A DNA stretch of 64,000 nt from Exiguobacterium sp. FSL W8-0210 (GTDB taxonomy: Bacteria; Bacillota; Bacilli; Exiguobacteriales; Exiguobacteriaceae), in contig NZ_JBBOUK010000001.1 of NCBI RefSeq assembly GCF_038006045.1, positions 971,001-1,035,000 of the forward strand, written 5' to 3'. Under the pieces are notes generated by a model. That model had not been told where the DNA came from. It did no database searches and was given only the letters and a program-made list of their open reading frames with translations. Below are positions 52,387 to 61,821 of this stretch, in pieces (the stretch's first letter is position 1; every line of letters begins with the position of its first letter). A program made the translations under genes and the position numbers.

Positions 52387-54504
52387 GTGCAATTGATCAT
52401 TGCTGAAAAACCAAAACAAGCTGAAAAACTGGCAGCACCGTATCCGTCCGTGAAGCGGGACGGCTACATTGAAATCAAGCCGTGTGACCGGTTTCCGCAA
52501 GGAGCAAAACTCGCCTATGCGGTCGGACACTTATGTGAACTGCAGGAGCCGGCGCATTATGACGCCAAATGGAAACGATGGAACTACGATCATCTGCCGA
52601 TCATCCCGGAACGATTTGATTACCGACTGGCAAAAGGCAAGAGTAAACCGTACCAAGTCATCAAGAAATTATTGAATGAGCGGACGACGACTTCCATCAT
52701 TATAGCATCGGATGCCGAGCGAGAGGGAGAGGCAATCGTCCGATTGATCTTACGTCTCGCGAACAACGCGAAACCACTGCAACGACTCTGGATTTCGAGT
52801 CTGACGCCTCAAGCGGTTGATCATGGGTTTGCGAACCTGCTCGATGGTAAGGAAACGGAGAACATTTTTCATGAGGCGATGAGTCGCGCTTGCGCCGATT
52901 GGTTGATCGGGATGAATGCGTCCCGTGCGTATACGACGTTACTGAAGAAGAAGGGCATCGCCGACGTCTTTTCCCTCGGACGGGTCCAGACACCGACGCT
53001 CGCACTGATTGTCGAACGGGAAAAACAGATCGAGAACTTCCGACCGGAGACGTACTACGAAGTCGAGGCGGATTTTACGCGATACAAAGGAAAATACATC
53101 AATGCGAAGAAACAGACGAAGCTGAGTGACCGGGAACAGGCACAAGCGATCGTGGATCGGACGAAAGGAACCGGAGTCGTCGCATCGATCGAGAAAAAAC
53201 GTCAGACGGAACGTCCACCGTTTTGGTTCAGTTTATCGCTCTTACAAACAGAAGCGAGCCGACGGTTTGGTCTCGGTGCAAAAGAGACGCTCGATATCGC
53301 GCAAAAACTCTATATCCGTGGTTGGATCAGTTATCCACGAACGGACTCTTCCTTCGTGACGAAAGAGGAGGCGGGACAGTTCCCGGTCATTCTTGATCGG
53401 TTATTGAAGCAAGCGGAATATAGCCCAATCAAGGATGTCCTGACGAACAATCCAGCTAACGATAAACGCTACGTCAATCCGGCAAAGGTCAGCGACCACT
53501 ATGCGATCATTCCAACAGAAGAGGCGGGTGCCGTCGCGAAGCTCTCTGGACGAGATGCGCAAGTCTACGATTTAATCGTTCGCCGTTTCCTTGCTGCCTT
53601 TGCACCGGACGCTGTCTCGGAGAAAACGGAAATCGTGACGACGCGTGAGATGGACCGTTTTTTGACACGCGGCAGTCGGACGATTGATCCGGGCTTTAAA
53701 CAGGTCTTACAAATCGAGTCAAAGGAAGTCGAATTACCAGCCGTCGAACAAGGACAAGAGATGCCGATCAAAGGCTGTCGTCTGCTTGAGAAACAAACGG
53801 AGCCGCCGAAACGCTATACGGAAGGGACACTCATCCTCGGCATGAAAACAGCTGGCAAATTACTCGAAGATGAGCTACAAGCGATCATGAAGGAAGTCGA
53901 GGGACTCGGGACGGAAGCAACCCGTGCCGGGATCATCGACGGACTAAAACGACGCGAGTACATTAAACTTGTCAAAAAAGAGATTCATCCGACGCCAAAA
54001 GGTCGAATCTTGATCGATGCCGTGACGGGAAGTATTCTTGCTTCACCAGAGATGACAGCGAAGTGGGAAAGCCGTCTCGAGCAAATCGGCAAAGGAGAAG
54101 CATCTGCTGCCCAGTTCATTGAACAGGCGAAAAAATTATCAGAGCATCTCGTCGTCGATGCCAAACAACGGATCGAACAACTCGCTGTTGATCCGACGCA
54201 AGTCAAGAGTAAGTCTCCGCGGGGTGCAACGAATCGTCCGGTCGGTCCGTGCCCACTGTGTCAATCAGCGGTGCTTGATCGTGGGAAGTTTTATGGCTGC
54301 AGCGGCTATCAGAAGAACAACTGTGGCTTTACGTTACCGAAAACGATCCTTGGTGCCAAATTGACACAAACGGAAGTCAAAAAAGTACTCGCAGGTCAAA
54401 AAACAAAGCCACTCGAGATGAAAAAGAATGCGCGCCAGTTTAAGGCGATGCTTTATCTCGAGCGCGATCAATTAAAATTCGAATTCACGAAAGGGGAAGA
54501 CTGA
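52387..54504 (+). CDS. topB: DNA topoisomerase III
   Basis: Type IA topoisomerase for decatenation and recombination intermediates, 705 aa. The GTG at 52387 (VQLIIAEKPKQAEKL) has TGAGGGTG 6 bases upstream; an ATG at 52372 is the alternative start. The Toprim acidic triad is in IIASDAEREGEAIVRL, and the active Tyr is in GWISYPRTDSSFV (near residue 318). A C-terminal zinc-like element with four Cys is visible in GPCPLCQS through YGCSGYQKNNCGF. The next gene starts within its stop (TGATG). Confidence 0.93.
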   Translation: MQLIIAEKPKQAEKLAAPYPSVKRDGYIEIKPCDRFPQGAKLAYAVGHLCELQEPAHYDAKWKRWNYDHLPIIPERFDYRLAKGKSKPYQVIKKLLNERTTTSIIIASDAEREGEAIVRLILRLANNAKPLQRLWISSLTPQAVDHGFANLLDGKETENIFHEAMSRACADWLIGMNASRAYTTLLKKKGIADVFSLGRVQTPTLALIVEREKQIENFRPETYYEVEADFTRYKGKYINAKKQTKLSDREQAQAIVDRTKGTGVVASIEKKRQTERPPFWFSLSLLQTEASRRFGLGAKETLDIAQKLYIRGWISYPRTDSSFVTKEEAGQFPVILDRLLKQAEYSPIKDVLTNNPANDKRYVNPAKVSDHYAIIPTEEAGAVAKLSGRDAQVYDLIVRRFLAAFAPDAVSEKTEIVTTREMDRFLTRGSRTIDPGFKQVLQIESKEVELPAVEQGQEMPIKGCRLLEKQTEPPKRYTEGTLILGMKTAGKLLEDELQAIMKEVEGLGTEATRAGIIDGLKRREYIKLVKKEIHPTPKGRILIDAVTGSILASPEMTAKWESRLEQIGKGEASAAQFIEQAKKLSEHLVVDAKQRIEQLAVDPTQVKSKSPRGATNRPVGPCPLCQSAVLDRGKFYGCSGYQKNNCGFTLPKTILGAKLTQTEVKKVLAGQKTKPLEMKKNARQFKAMLYLERDQLKFEFTKGED

Positions 54505-54923
54505 TGCAATACGAACTGATTCAAAATCAATCATTTCGTCCTGTCTTTGAACGACTGTTACAGGAAGGGCGCCGCTTGACGGTCTGGTTTCCGGATCATA
54601 TCGAGGTACAGTCGGCAGAAGGACTGGTCGAAGAAGCAGAAGAACTGTTTGGTGTGACAGCGGAAGTGATCGATGATCCACAATCATTCGGCAAGCATAT
54701 CCTGCTTCCGTACTTGACGGAAGTCGAGCATCGGGAAGATGGATTCATCCGCTACGAAGCTGAGCTGACGGAAGAATTACGCCAACTCGTCCGCGAATTG
54801 ACATTACCGATGTTGACGGAAGGAGACTTCGAAGTGTTGTATTCATATCAAATCGAGACGGAGACGGAACGCTTCTTCGTTGAAGACTGGTTCCAAGCTG
54901 ACTTACAAAAACTACCTAACTAG
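54504..54923 (+). CDS. Conserved-looking cytosolic protein of unknown function
   Basis: Acidic 139-aa soluble protein with no motif I recognise. It begins MQYELIQNQSFRPVFERLL and has a central VEEAEELFGVTAEVIDD and a C-terminal FEVLYSYQIETETERFFVEDWF. Its ATG overlaps the topB stop by one base, and its ribosome site (GAAAGGGGAAGA) lies inside topB, so the two are translationally coupled. A role linked to topoisomerase III is only suggested by position. Confidence 0.75.
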   Translation: MQYELIQNQSFRPVFERLLQEGRRLTVWFPDHIEVQSAEGLVEEAEELFGVTAEVIDDPQSFGKHILLPYLTEVEHREDGFIRYEAELTEELRQLVRELTLPMLTEGDFEVLYSYQIETETERFFVEDWFQADLQKLPN

Positions 54924-54994
54924 GTGAAACTTCCTTGAAGAGGATGACGTAGGATAAGTGATCGTCATCATTCTAGTCATTTGGAGGGTTCACT

Positions 54995-55435
54995 ATGTTC
55001 ACAGTAGCATTCATGGAAAGCGAATTGGGAGGCGACGGCTTCTTCTCGGGCATGCCGATTTTTATGGTCGGATTTTTCGTTCTCATCATCGGGTTCATTC
55101 TGTTCGGAGTCATATCTGCAGCCTCAAAGGGGATCTCAACGAATTCTTTGACGCAGCAACTGCGCGAGCATGCGGCGCGTCTCGTGAGTCCGGGTGAATC
55201 GGACGCACTGAACTACGTCGCATACTTAAAGACGTTGACACGGTTTCCGGTCGAAAAGACGAATCTTGAACCATTCCGGATTGCGACTGGTATCTTAAAG
55301 CTCGTTCAAGGGACAGATCTAATCTCTGAAACGATTAAAAAGCAGATCGAAGTCCAGTACTTACGGCTCGGCATTTTAGATGCGGATCATTTAGCTGATG
55401 AACAGCCGGTCCATCGACATCACCATCACCATTAA
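54995..55435 (+). CDS. Membrane-anchored protein with native C-terminal His tail
   Basis: Predicted 146-aa protein. Residues about 17-48 form one hydrophobic helix (MPIFMVGFFVLIIGFILFGVI), and the rest is a soluble helical domain (STNSLTQQLREHAARLVSPG to IEVQYLRLGILDADHL). The last residues are PVHRHHHHH, a natural metal-binding run. TTTGGAGGG stands before the ATG, and a terminator follows. I do not recognise the family; metal sensing or storage is possible but unproven. Confidence 0.78.
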   Translation: MFTVAFMESELGGDGFFSGMPIFMVGFFVLIIGFILFGVISAASKGISTNSLTQQLREHAARLVSPGESDALNYVAYLKTLTRFPVEKTNLEPFRIATGILKLVQGTDLISETIKKQIEVQYLRLGILDADHLADEQPVHRHHHHH

Positions 55436-55462
55436 AAAGAGTCCTAAGGGCTCTTTTTTTGT
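55430..55462 (+). terminator. Intrinsic terminator after the His-tail gene
   Basis: AAAAAGAGTCC and GGGCTCTTTTTTT pair around TAA with one G-T pair, ending in seven T residues. The following 55463-55641 is A+T-rich promoter-like sequence. Confidence 0.85.
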
Positions 55463-55621
55463 TGAAAACGGTTGAATCGTGACATCTAATTGTCATATAC
55501 AACGATTTAGATTAAAGTTGTATGAAATTGAAATCTTTTTGAGCAGAATACTGTGTATCGATTGAAAAAAGTTTACAATGAATGAACGGGAATACCTTTA
55601 TTGCTGGAGAAAGATAAAGGG

Positions 55622-55640
55622 AAAGGAGTTGAATTCCTTT
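55622..55640 (+). promoter_or_regulatory. Hairpin over the ribosome-binding site of the histidine kinase
   Basis: AAAGGA (55622-55627) and TCCTTT (55635-55640) are exact complements with a 7-base loop. The first arm is the start of the ribosome site AAAGGAG, and the second arm ends one base before the ATG. It could lower or regulate translation. Confidence 0.45.
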
Positions 55641-55641
55641 A

Positions 55642-58197
55642 ATGAAAACATGGCTGAATCGAACGATTGGACGGCAAATCATGTCTGCGTTTTATGTGAT
55701 TTTTCTGACACTGCTGCTAACGACAGGTGGTGTCTACCTATATACGAAACAACAGGTGGATGAATCACGCCAAGAATTAAAGATGTTAAACGAACATCGG
55801 ACACGAGCGACGGATTTATACGAATCATGGCAAAGTATGCAGTACGAGATGCGTGGCTTCGTCTTGCTTGGTGACGAAGAGATGTTAAAAGAAATCGAAG
55901 AAAAGAAAAATGGTATCAATCAACAAACGACGTGGTTCGAGCGAAATGCACGTTTTAAAGAAGAACGACAGTATGCAACGGACGCACGGGAACTCTACAC
56001 GGCGTATACCCAACGCGTCATGCCAAGCCTCGTCAATTATGTCGCGGCGAAAAAAGACGGCAAAGTGACGGAGCCGTTCTTGAAGATGACGACGCTTGGA
56101 AAAGTCACGAAATCAAAACCACTCGATCCACAGCGAAAGTTCAACATCAAGACGAAGAGTGCGGCTGATATGAGTTCAAGTATCGTTGATATGGAGAGCG
56201 TTTTTACAAAATATCGTAATTCCTTGAACGATCAAGAGATGGCGGCACAAGAGCGGCTTGGTAAACAAGTCAACTCGTCGCAAATTCTCGGAGCAGTCAA
56301 TATCGCAATCCTCTTATTGATCACGCTCGTTTTCGTCCGACCATTCGTCCGCCGCTTGACGCGTCAGTTGCGTCAGTTGAACCGGGAAAGTGGACGACTC
56401 GCTAAAGGTGAAGATGCGACGCCGATCGTCATCACGAATCGTCAAGATGAGATTGGTGAATTGACGACAACGTTCAACCAGATGGCAGCCGCCATTTCCG
56501 GGCAAAAACATCAACTTGTCGCAAGTAACGACGAACTCCAAAGTCAACAAGAAGAATTAATTGCTCAGCAAGAAGAACTGCAATCGCAACAGGAAGAGCT
56601 CGAAGAAGCACTCGACATCACGTTACGTAACGAGATTCATTTGCGTTATCGCAATGAGTTGACCGAGACACTCGCGTCTCGCGAAACGTTGACGGCGTAT
56701 CCGGCGATCATCGAAAAATTGATCACAATTACCGATGCGGAGCTCGGAGCGATCGTCTTCTTAGAGCAAGACCGCTATACGAATCTCGTCTCGTACGGGA
56801 TGACGAAGGAGCAAGAGTATCAGTTATTACATGCTTCGACGTCATTACTTGAACGCGCCCGTCTAAACAAACGTGCCGTTCGTTCAAGTAAACAAGTCGC
56901 GAGTCATCATCCGCTCCCATATCCGTACACGATGTACGAAATCGTCGTACCAGTGATGGACCCGGCGACGAACACGATGATTGCAAGCATTTATCTCGTC
57001 CGTTACCGAGATGCTTTTACGGAAGAGCAGACGAACGAAATCTGGTCGTTCTCCCGTCAATTGGCACTCTCCTTGCTCCGGATGCGTGTCTTTGAAGAAG
57101 TCGAACGAGAACGGGAAAAGACGTCCAAACTTCTCCGTTCGATTCGGGAAGCGGTCATCTATATCGAAGGAGAGACGATTTTTGCCAATAAACCATTGCT
57201 CGCTTTATTCCATCATCCGGCGCACGATCAAGTGGCGGAAGAAGGATTGATGACGCTCGACGTCAAAATCGAAGAGTTGGCAGTGCAAGTCGATCAACAT
57301 GAGGCGTTCTTAACCTACATGGATCATGTCTGCAGTCAGGAAATTCCGACGGAGAGCTTGGCGTTGTCCTTAAACAAGGAAGAGCGATTCGTCACGCTGT
57401 ATGCAGAGGAAATTCATTACGGTGGTTGTTTCCGCGGTACGATGCTCGTCTTACGTGACGTGACGGCAGAGACAGCGATCGACCGGATGAAATCGGAATT
57501 CGTCTCGACCGTCTCGCATGAGTTGCGGACACCGCTTGCCTCGATTTACGGCTACACGGAATTGATGCTCGCGCGCGACGTACAGGAATCAAAACGTCAA
57601 CGGTATCTCGAGACGATTCATGCAGAAACCGAACGGTTGACGAATCTCGTCAACGACTTCCTCGATGTCCAGCGCATGGAATCGAGTCAGCAACAGTATG
57701 ACTTTAAACCGCTTGATCTGACGAAAGTCATTCAGGAAACGGTCGAGTTCCATACCGCTTCGGCAAAAGATCACGAGCTTGTCCTTGATTTTGAAGAAAC
57801 GACGACGGGTCGGATTCATGCCGATGAACAAAAAATACGCCAGTTGTTCACGAACCTGATCAACAATGCGATCAAGTATTCACCAGATGGTGGTCAGATC
57901 ACGATTACGATGCGTCAAGTCGAAGACCGGGTTCAGTTGAAGATCGAAGACGAAGGGATTGGTATTCCCCGTCACGCGCTACCACAACTGTTCAGTAAGT
58001 TTTACCGAGTCGATAATTCGGATAGTCGAAAAATCGGCGGTACCGGTCTTGGTCTTGCGATTTGTCAGGAAATCGTTCGTTCGCATGAAGGAATGATTCA
58101 TGTCGAATCAACGGAAGGTGTCGGGTCAGCGTTCATCGTCGAACTACCGATCGTCCAGTCCGTCGTACCGGTCACGGAATCGGCAGATGAATGTTAA
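55642..58197 (+). CDS. Hybrid-architecture sensor histidine kinase (CHASE3-HAMP-GAF-HisKA), orphan
   Basis: Membrane sensor kinase of 851 aa. Order: helix 1 (about 12-34), an extracellular CHASE3-like domain (about 35-205, with QYEMRGFVLLGDEEML), helix 2 (about 212-233), HAMP (about 234-287), a Gln/Glu-rich coiled coil with repeated QSQQEEL/AQQEEL units (about 300-335), a GAF-like domain (about 345-485) and a PAS-like stretch (about 500-600). HisKA follows with His 626 in VSTVSHELRTPLA, then HATPase with N box NLINNAIKYSP, G1 DEGIGIP and G2 GGTGLGLAI. No response-regulator gene is adjacent, so its partner is elsewhere. Confidence 0.92.
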   Translation: MKTWLNRTIGRQIMSAFYVIFLTLLLTTGGVYLYTKQQVDESRQELKMLNEHRTRATDLYESWQSMQYEMRGFVLLGDEEMLKEIEEKKNGINQQTTWFERNARFKEERQYATDARELYTAYTQRVMPSLVNYVAAKKDGKVTEPFLKMTTLGKVTKSKPLDPQRKFNIKTKSAADMSSSIVDMESVFTKYRNSLNDQEMAAQERLGKQVNSSQILGAVNIAILLLITLVFVRPFVRRLTRQLRQLNRESGRLAKGEDATPIVITNRQDEIGELTTTFNQMAAAISGQKHQLVASNDELQSQQEELIAQQEELQSQQEELEEALDITLRNEIHLRYRNELTETLASRETLTAYPAIIEKLITITDAELGAIVFLEQDRYTNLVSYGMTKEQEYQLLHASTSLLERARLNKRAVRSSKQVASHHPLPYPYTMYEIVVPVMDPATNTMIASIYLVRYRDAFTEEQTNEIWSFSRQLALSLLRMRVFEEVEREREKTSKLLRSIREAVIYIEGETIFANKPLLALFHHPAHDQVAEEGLMTLDVKIEELAVQVDQHEAFLTYMDHVCSQEIPTESLALSLNKEERFVTLYAEEIHYGGCFRGTMLVLRDVTAETAIDRMKSEFVSTVSHELRTPLASIYGYTELMLARDVQESKRQRYLETIHAETERLTNLVNDFLDVQRMESSQQQYDFKPLDLTKVIQETVEFHTASAKDHELVLDFEETTTGRIHADEQKIRQLFTNLINNAIKYSPDGGQITITMRQVEDRVQLKIEDEGIGIPRHALPQLFSKFYRVDNSDSRKIGGTGLGLAICQEIVRSHEGMIHVESTEGVGSAFIVELPIVQSVVPVTESADEC

Positions 58198-58199
58198 TG

Positions 58200-58243
58200 T
58201 CAAAAACGTTCTTTGATTGAAAAATCAAAGAACGTTTTTTGTT
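58200..58243 (+). terminator. Intrinsic terminator after the histidine kinase gene
   Basis: AAAAACGTTCTTTGATT and AATCAAAGAACGTTTTTT pair over 17 bp around GAA, ending in a T run. Confidence 0.9.
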
Positions 58244-58298
58244 GGTTTCCTCTGCAAAACGGGAATTAACTACTATCAAACAGAAAGGAAGTGAGGAG

Positions 58299-59450
58299 AT
58301 GCGGCGAAGCAGATGGCCTTGTTAAGTCCGACGATCACTCATTCTTTGGATCCTGATCGAAGCCAGTAGTTCGTTCATTCCAGCTTATGTGATTGAACGC
58401 TTTTACTGGGAAGACCGGGGAATGAGCATTGCCGACGTCGTCATCGCAGAAATCGTCTTTGCTTGGGTCATGTTGATTGGTGAGGTTCCGTTCGGTTTGT
58501 TATCCGACCGGTGGGGTAGAAAGCCGTTTATTCTGGCTGGTTTCGTATGTGAGTGGTTATCGTTTACGGTGTTGATTGAAGCGCACTCCTTACTTGCCTT
58601 CCTCTTAGCGATGGTCTTTGCCGGCATCGGTGGCGCAGCACTTAGTGGAGCGATTGAAGCCCACGTCTATGAAACATTGCGAATGCAAAGGATAGAAGAG
58701 CGATTCGAGACGGTCTGGCGACTGATTTCAATCGGTGGTTTATTGACTTCAGGACTTGCGGCACTTGTCGGGAGTTACGCCGTGCGATCGGTAGACTTGA
58801 TTTGGCACTATCACGTGTCCTGGTGGATTTTGCTCGGAACAGTACTGCTGACGTTTTTCTTAAAGGAAGCATCGCGAGAACAAGACGGAGAGACGAGTTC
58901 GTTGAAGACGTTGCTAAACGGTTTTTCGTTTCGACGCGTCTACGTCCGAATTCTTTGTCTTGTCTTGTTATACGGGGCGACGATTGATTTCGTCGATGAG
59001 TTTTGGCAACTCTATCTACGGGATCAAACGATACCGATGGTCCATTTCGGATTCGTCTTCGTGTTATTCCAAATCATGCAGGCGATCGGTGCGTCATTAT
59101 CTCGGTTCCGATCGCCCGTCGGATGGGCGATGATCTATATCGTGTGTCTTGCCGGATTGTCGGTTGCCTCACCGCTCGTCAGTATCGGGTTACTCGGGAC
59201 GCTGTACTTGTGCTATGGCTGGGCTGATCCTTATTTGACCACTGTCATCCAAGAAGTTGCACCGCCAAATGGACGCGCAACGTTTACGTCGCTGATCTCA
59301 GTCATTGAACGTTTAACTGTGCTTGGAACCGGTACCCTATTCGTCTTCGTCGAACGTGTCTTTTCGCTTCAGATGACCTATGCCGCGCTTAGTCTCGTCT
59401 CACTTATGTTGCTTCTGTTGTATAGTGTGACGCGAACGCGTCAGAACTGA
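58299..59450 (+). pseudogene. MFS transporter with nonsense codon near the N-terminus
   Basis: Major facilitator protein with about 11 or 12 helices. An ATG at 58299 behind GAGGAG opens a frame reading MRRSRWPC, then TAA (58323-58325), then VRRSLILWILIEASSSFIPAY, which is clearly helix 1, and continues unbroken to 59450. The first possible restart in frame is GTG 58389, which would delete helix 1 (353 aa left). One base change (CAA to TAA) explains this. The intact part has LSDRWGRKPFILAGF (motif A) and a normal C-terminus. It may be a recent pseudogene, a sequencing error, or a start I have missed. Confidence 0.7.
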
Positions 59451-59454
59451 ATCA

Positions 59455-59495
59455 AAAAAAGGACAAAGGTGCATTGACCTTTGTCCTTTTGACTG
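59455..59495. terminator. Bidirectional terminator between the convergent MFS genes
   Basis: AAAAGGACAAAGG and CCTTTGTCCTTTT are exact complements around an 8-base loop with A and T runs on both sides. Confidence 0.9.
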
Positions 59496-59502
59496 TCATT
59501 TA

Positions 59503-60675
59503 TTACGACACGTGTCGTTGCTCCTGAGAGGAACGTGCTAATACCTGGCGAGCTGGTTGCCACATCAACAAGGAGAGGACTCCTGCGAGCGCATAGACAA
59601 TCTCGATCGCAAACAGATCGGCAAGCCATCCGAACAGCAGACTACCGAGACAGAAGCAGAGTGCATACACGGTTTGTTGCACGCTATAGACATACGGTAA
59701 CCGTTCGAGTGGTGTCGTCGTCTGCAACAACGTATTCAGCTCGATCGCTCGGACTTGACTTGCAAACCCTTGGAACAGACAAGCTATCACGACAAGTGTG
59801 ACGATTGGAGCGAAAGCAAACAAGAAGGTCGCAACAATCGAAAAGCCGATACTTCGATAAAGCAAAGAACGCGTTCCACGACGACGTAACATCATGTAAC
59901 TGCCGGCAATCATGCTCAGCAGATAGAAGGCATTTAGAATGCCCCACCAGCGTTCCGATAGCTGGAAATGTGTGTCGATGTAGACGAGGAACAGAGCAGA
60001 AATCCACGCCGTACTGACGAACGCATCGATTCCGACGAGATACGTGTTGGCTTTCGCGAAAGAATGCGATCGCGTGTAGCGAATACTCGACCGGAAGGAG
60101 ACGTCTTCTTCTTCCATCGAAGGGTCGGGTAGAGAGCGGACGCTTCGATAGAACAGATAGCTGATGAGACTGGCACCTAAAAACAGACTAGCCGAGACGG
60201 ACAAGACGGAAAGAGGCGATAACCAGCTGACCAGAATGGCGCCGAGCGGCCACATGATGAGCTGAATCACTTGATTCGAACCTTGTACGAGACTGTTAGC
60301 TTTCTGAACATCCTGACACAGTCGAGGGATGAAGGCACTTTCGATCGGACGAGCAAATCCGTCGAAGAAAGCGATACATCCAACGAGTGCGAGGATAAGT
60401 GGCAGTGGTAAATCAAATCCCCAGATGACGCCTAATAGAATCGTCTTGAGGAGTTGACTGCCGAACAACAAAGAGGCATGGGGAACACGTTGAGCGACTT
60501 GGGCGAATAAGAAGCCGCTTCCTGTCATGCCTGCTGTGACGAGAACAGGAAACAGGGCAGCGAGACTCGCTTGCCCTGTCGTTTGATAGATCATCGCGAT
60601 CAGGGAGACGATATAGAGCGCATCTCCCGCATTCGCAATCCATTGACTGACCAATAAAAGCGTAAACCGGTTCAT
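59503..60675 (-). CDS. MFS transporter
   Basis: Major facilitator of 390 aa with 12 predicted helices. The N-terminal helix FTLLLVSQWIANAGDALYIVSL and RVPHASLLFGSQLL (motif A position) resemble MFS_3-type exporters of macrolides or enterobactin. FFDGFARPIESAFIPRLCQ is typical of this group. The ATG at 60675 has GGAGG 5 bases upstream. It ends toward the other MFS gene with a shared terminator. The substrate is unknown. Confidence 0.88.
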   Translation of the reverse strand: MNRFTLLLVSQWIANAGDALYIVSLIAMIYQTTGQASLAALFPVLVTAGMTGSGFLFAQVAQRVPHASLLFGSQLLKTILLGVIWGFDLPLPLILALVGCIAFFDGFARPIESAFIPRLCQDVQKANSLVQGSNQVIQLIMWPLGAILVSWLSPLSVLSVSASLFLGASLISYLFYRSVRSLPDPSMEEEDVSFRSSIRYTRSHSFAKANTYLVGIDAFVSTAWISALFLVYIDTHFQLSERWWGILNAFYLLSMIAGSYMMLRRRGTRSLLYRSIGFSIVATFLFAFAPIVTLVVIACLFQGFASQVRAIELNTLLQTTTPLERLPYVYSVQQTVYALCFCLGSLLFGWLADLFAIEIVYALAGVLSLLMWQPARQVLARSSQEQRHVS

Positions 60676-60727
60676 TCTGAATGACCTCCATATCGTACGT
60701 ATTTAGTTAGGAGTGAGAATTCAGAAT
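60674..60727. promoter_or_regulatory. Pair of inverted 9-mers upstream of the minus-strand MFS gene
   Basis: ATTCTGAAT (60674-60682) and its exact complement ATTCAGAAT (60719-60727) frame the ribosome site and start of the MFS gene. Each is followed by GAC on the plus strand side. They could be an operator pair, but two 9-mers in A+T-rich DNA are weak evidence. Confidence 0.25.
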
Positions 60728-60789
60728 GACTTACATCGGACGCCCTCATTTCGTGTTTTTTTCTAGTGTAAGAGGAAAAAAATGGATTG

Positions 60790-61821
60790 TCAATCAGAAT
60801 CGTGACGGGAGTTCCGGGCAACGAGTGTAAAGGGATCGACCATCGACGTCGCAGCGGCTTCGTCTTGAGCACGAGATGCCGATAGCTTGATTGGTTTTAG
60901 TTGCTGGCGGAAGCGGAAAGCCCGTTCGAGTCGACTCATGAATAGATTGCTGAAAAAGACGACTAATGCTAGCCCAATCAGTGGAACAAGGAACATATGA
61001 TTGAGCCAAGACGTCGCTGAAAACTGGTTATAGTAATAACCGAACATCGAGGACCACTCAAAAATCGTTGGGGCAGTTCCTACATGTAAATTAACCGTTC
61101 CAGCGAAGAAAATTTTGAAAAGTGATAAGTGAACGAGTAACATCAACGTTTGGATGAACTGTTGCATAAAAACGATTGTCAACGTTGGAACAAGATGTGG
61201 CCAAATGTGGCGTCTGAACCGATGCCACGGACTGCCACCAAGCGTCTGGGCGACAATCATGAACTCTTGACTAAGTAACTGACGGGTCTCAGCAATCAGA
61301 TAAAGCGATAAAGAGGGGAGACCAAGCAAAATCAAGACGATTAACTCGAACGATACACGGTCGAACAACGATGGGATAGCAGTCGAATCAAAGAACGTAA
61401 GTGATGGAAGCAAAATGAGCAACGCGACAAGAGAGAGCGGTAAAACTAAAAATCCATCAAGAATAAGTTTTAAGTATCGATTGACGCGAGCACTTCTAAA
61501 AGCTAGCGGAATCGCAATCACTAGCGAAAGAAACATTCGACCGAGCGCAACAATCATACAAATACCGGCTGTCCATTTAAATCCTTCAATCATCAATTGA
61601 AAGAGGTCATAGCCAGAGCGGTCTGTACCGAGCCATTGATCACTTGACGGTTTTAGTGGTGATGTCGCAAGGAACGTACCGTCTTCAGCATACCGGTTCG
61701 AGATTTGATCGACTTGACCATCACGAAAGATCGTATTTCCAAAACTAAGGAGCAGTAAACCAGTGAGTAAAAATAAACATAGCCAGAAGACAGGATCTCG
61801 CATCAAAGTACGACGCATCAA
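60790..61821 (-). CDS. Oligopeptide-type ABC transporter permease (OppC/DppC-like)
   Basis: Inner-membrane permease of 343 aa with six predicted helices. The N-terminal extracytoplasmic segment includes SDQWLGTDRSGYDLFQLMIEG, the OppC signature (HPLGTD-R-G-D). The ATPase-docking EAA loop is AQTLGGSPWHRFRRHIWPHLVPT. The C-terminus is a long charged tail (about 305-343). It overlaps the upstream permease gene by 4 bases. No ATPase or binding protein gene is in view. Confidence 0.85.
   Translation of the reverse strand: MMRRTLMRDPVFWLCLFLLTGLLLLSFGNTIFRDGQVDQISNRYAEDGTFLATSPLKPSSDQWLGTDRSGYDLFQLMIEGFKWTAGICMIVALGRMFLSLVIAIPLAFRSARVNRYLKLILDGFLVLPLSLVALLILLPSLTFFDSTAIPSLFDRVSFELIVLILLGLPSLSLYLIAETRQLLSQEFMIVAQTLGGSPWHRFRRHIWPHLVPTLTIVFMQQFIQTLMLLVHLSLFKIFFAGTVNLHVGTAPTIFEWSSMFGYYYNQFSATSWLNHMFLVPLIGLALVVFFSNLFMSRLERAFRFRQQLKPIKLSASRAQDEAAATSMVDPFTLVARNSRHDSD

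Noticed and set aside
55578-55763. 61-codon frame starting upstream of the histidine kinase
   Set aside because: It runs into the kinase in another frame, has no good ribosome site and no hydrophobic or domain signal; it is unlikely to be a leader peptide.
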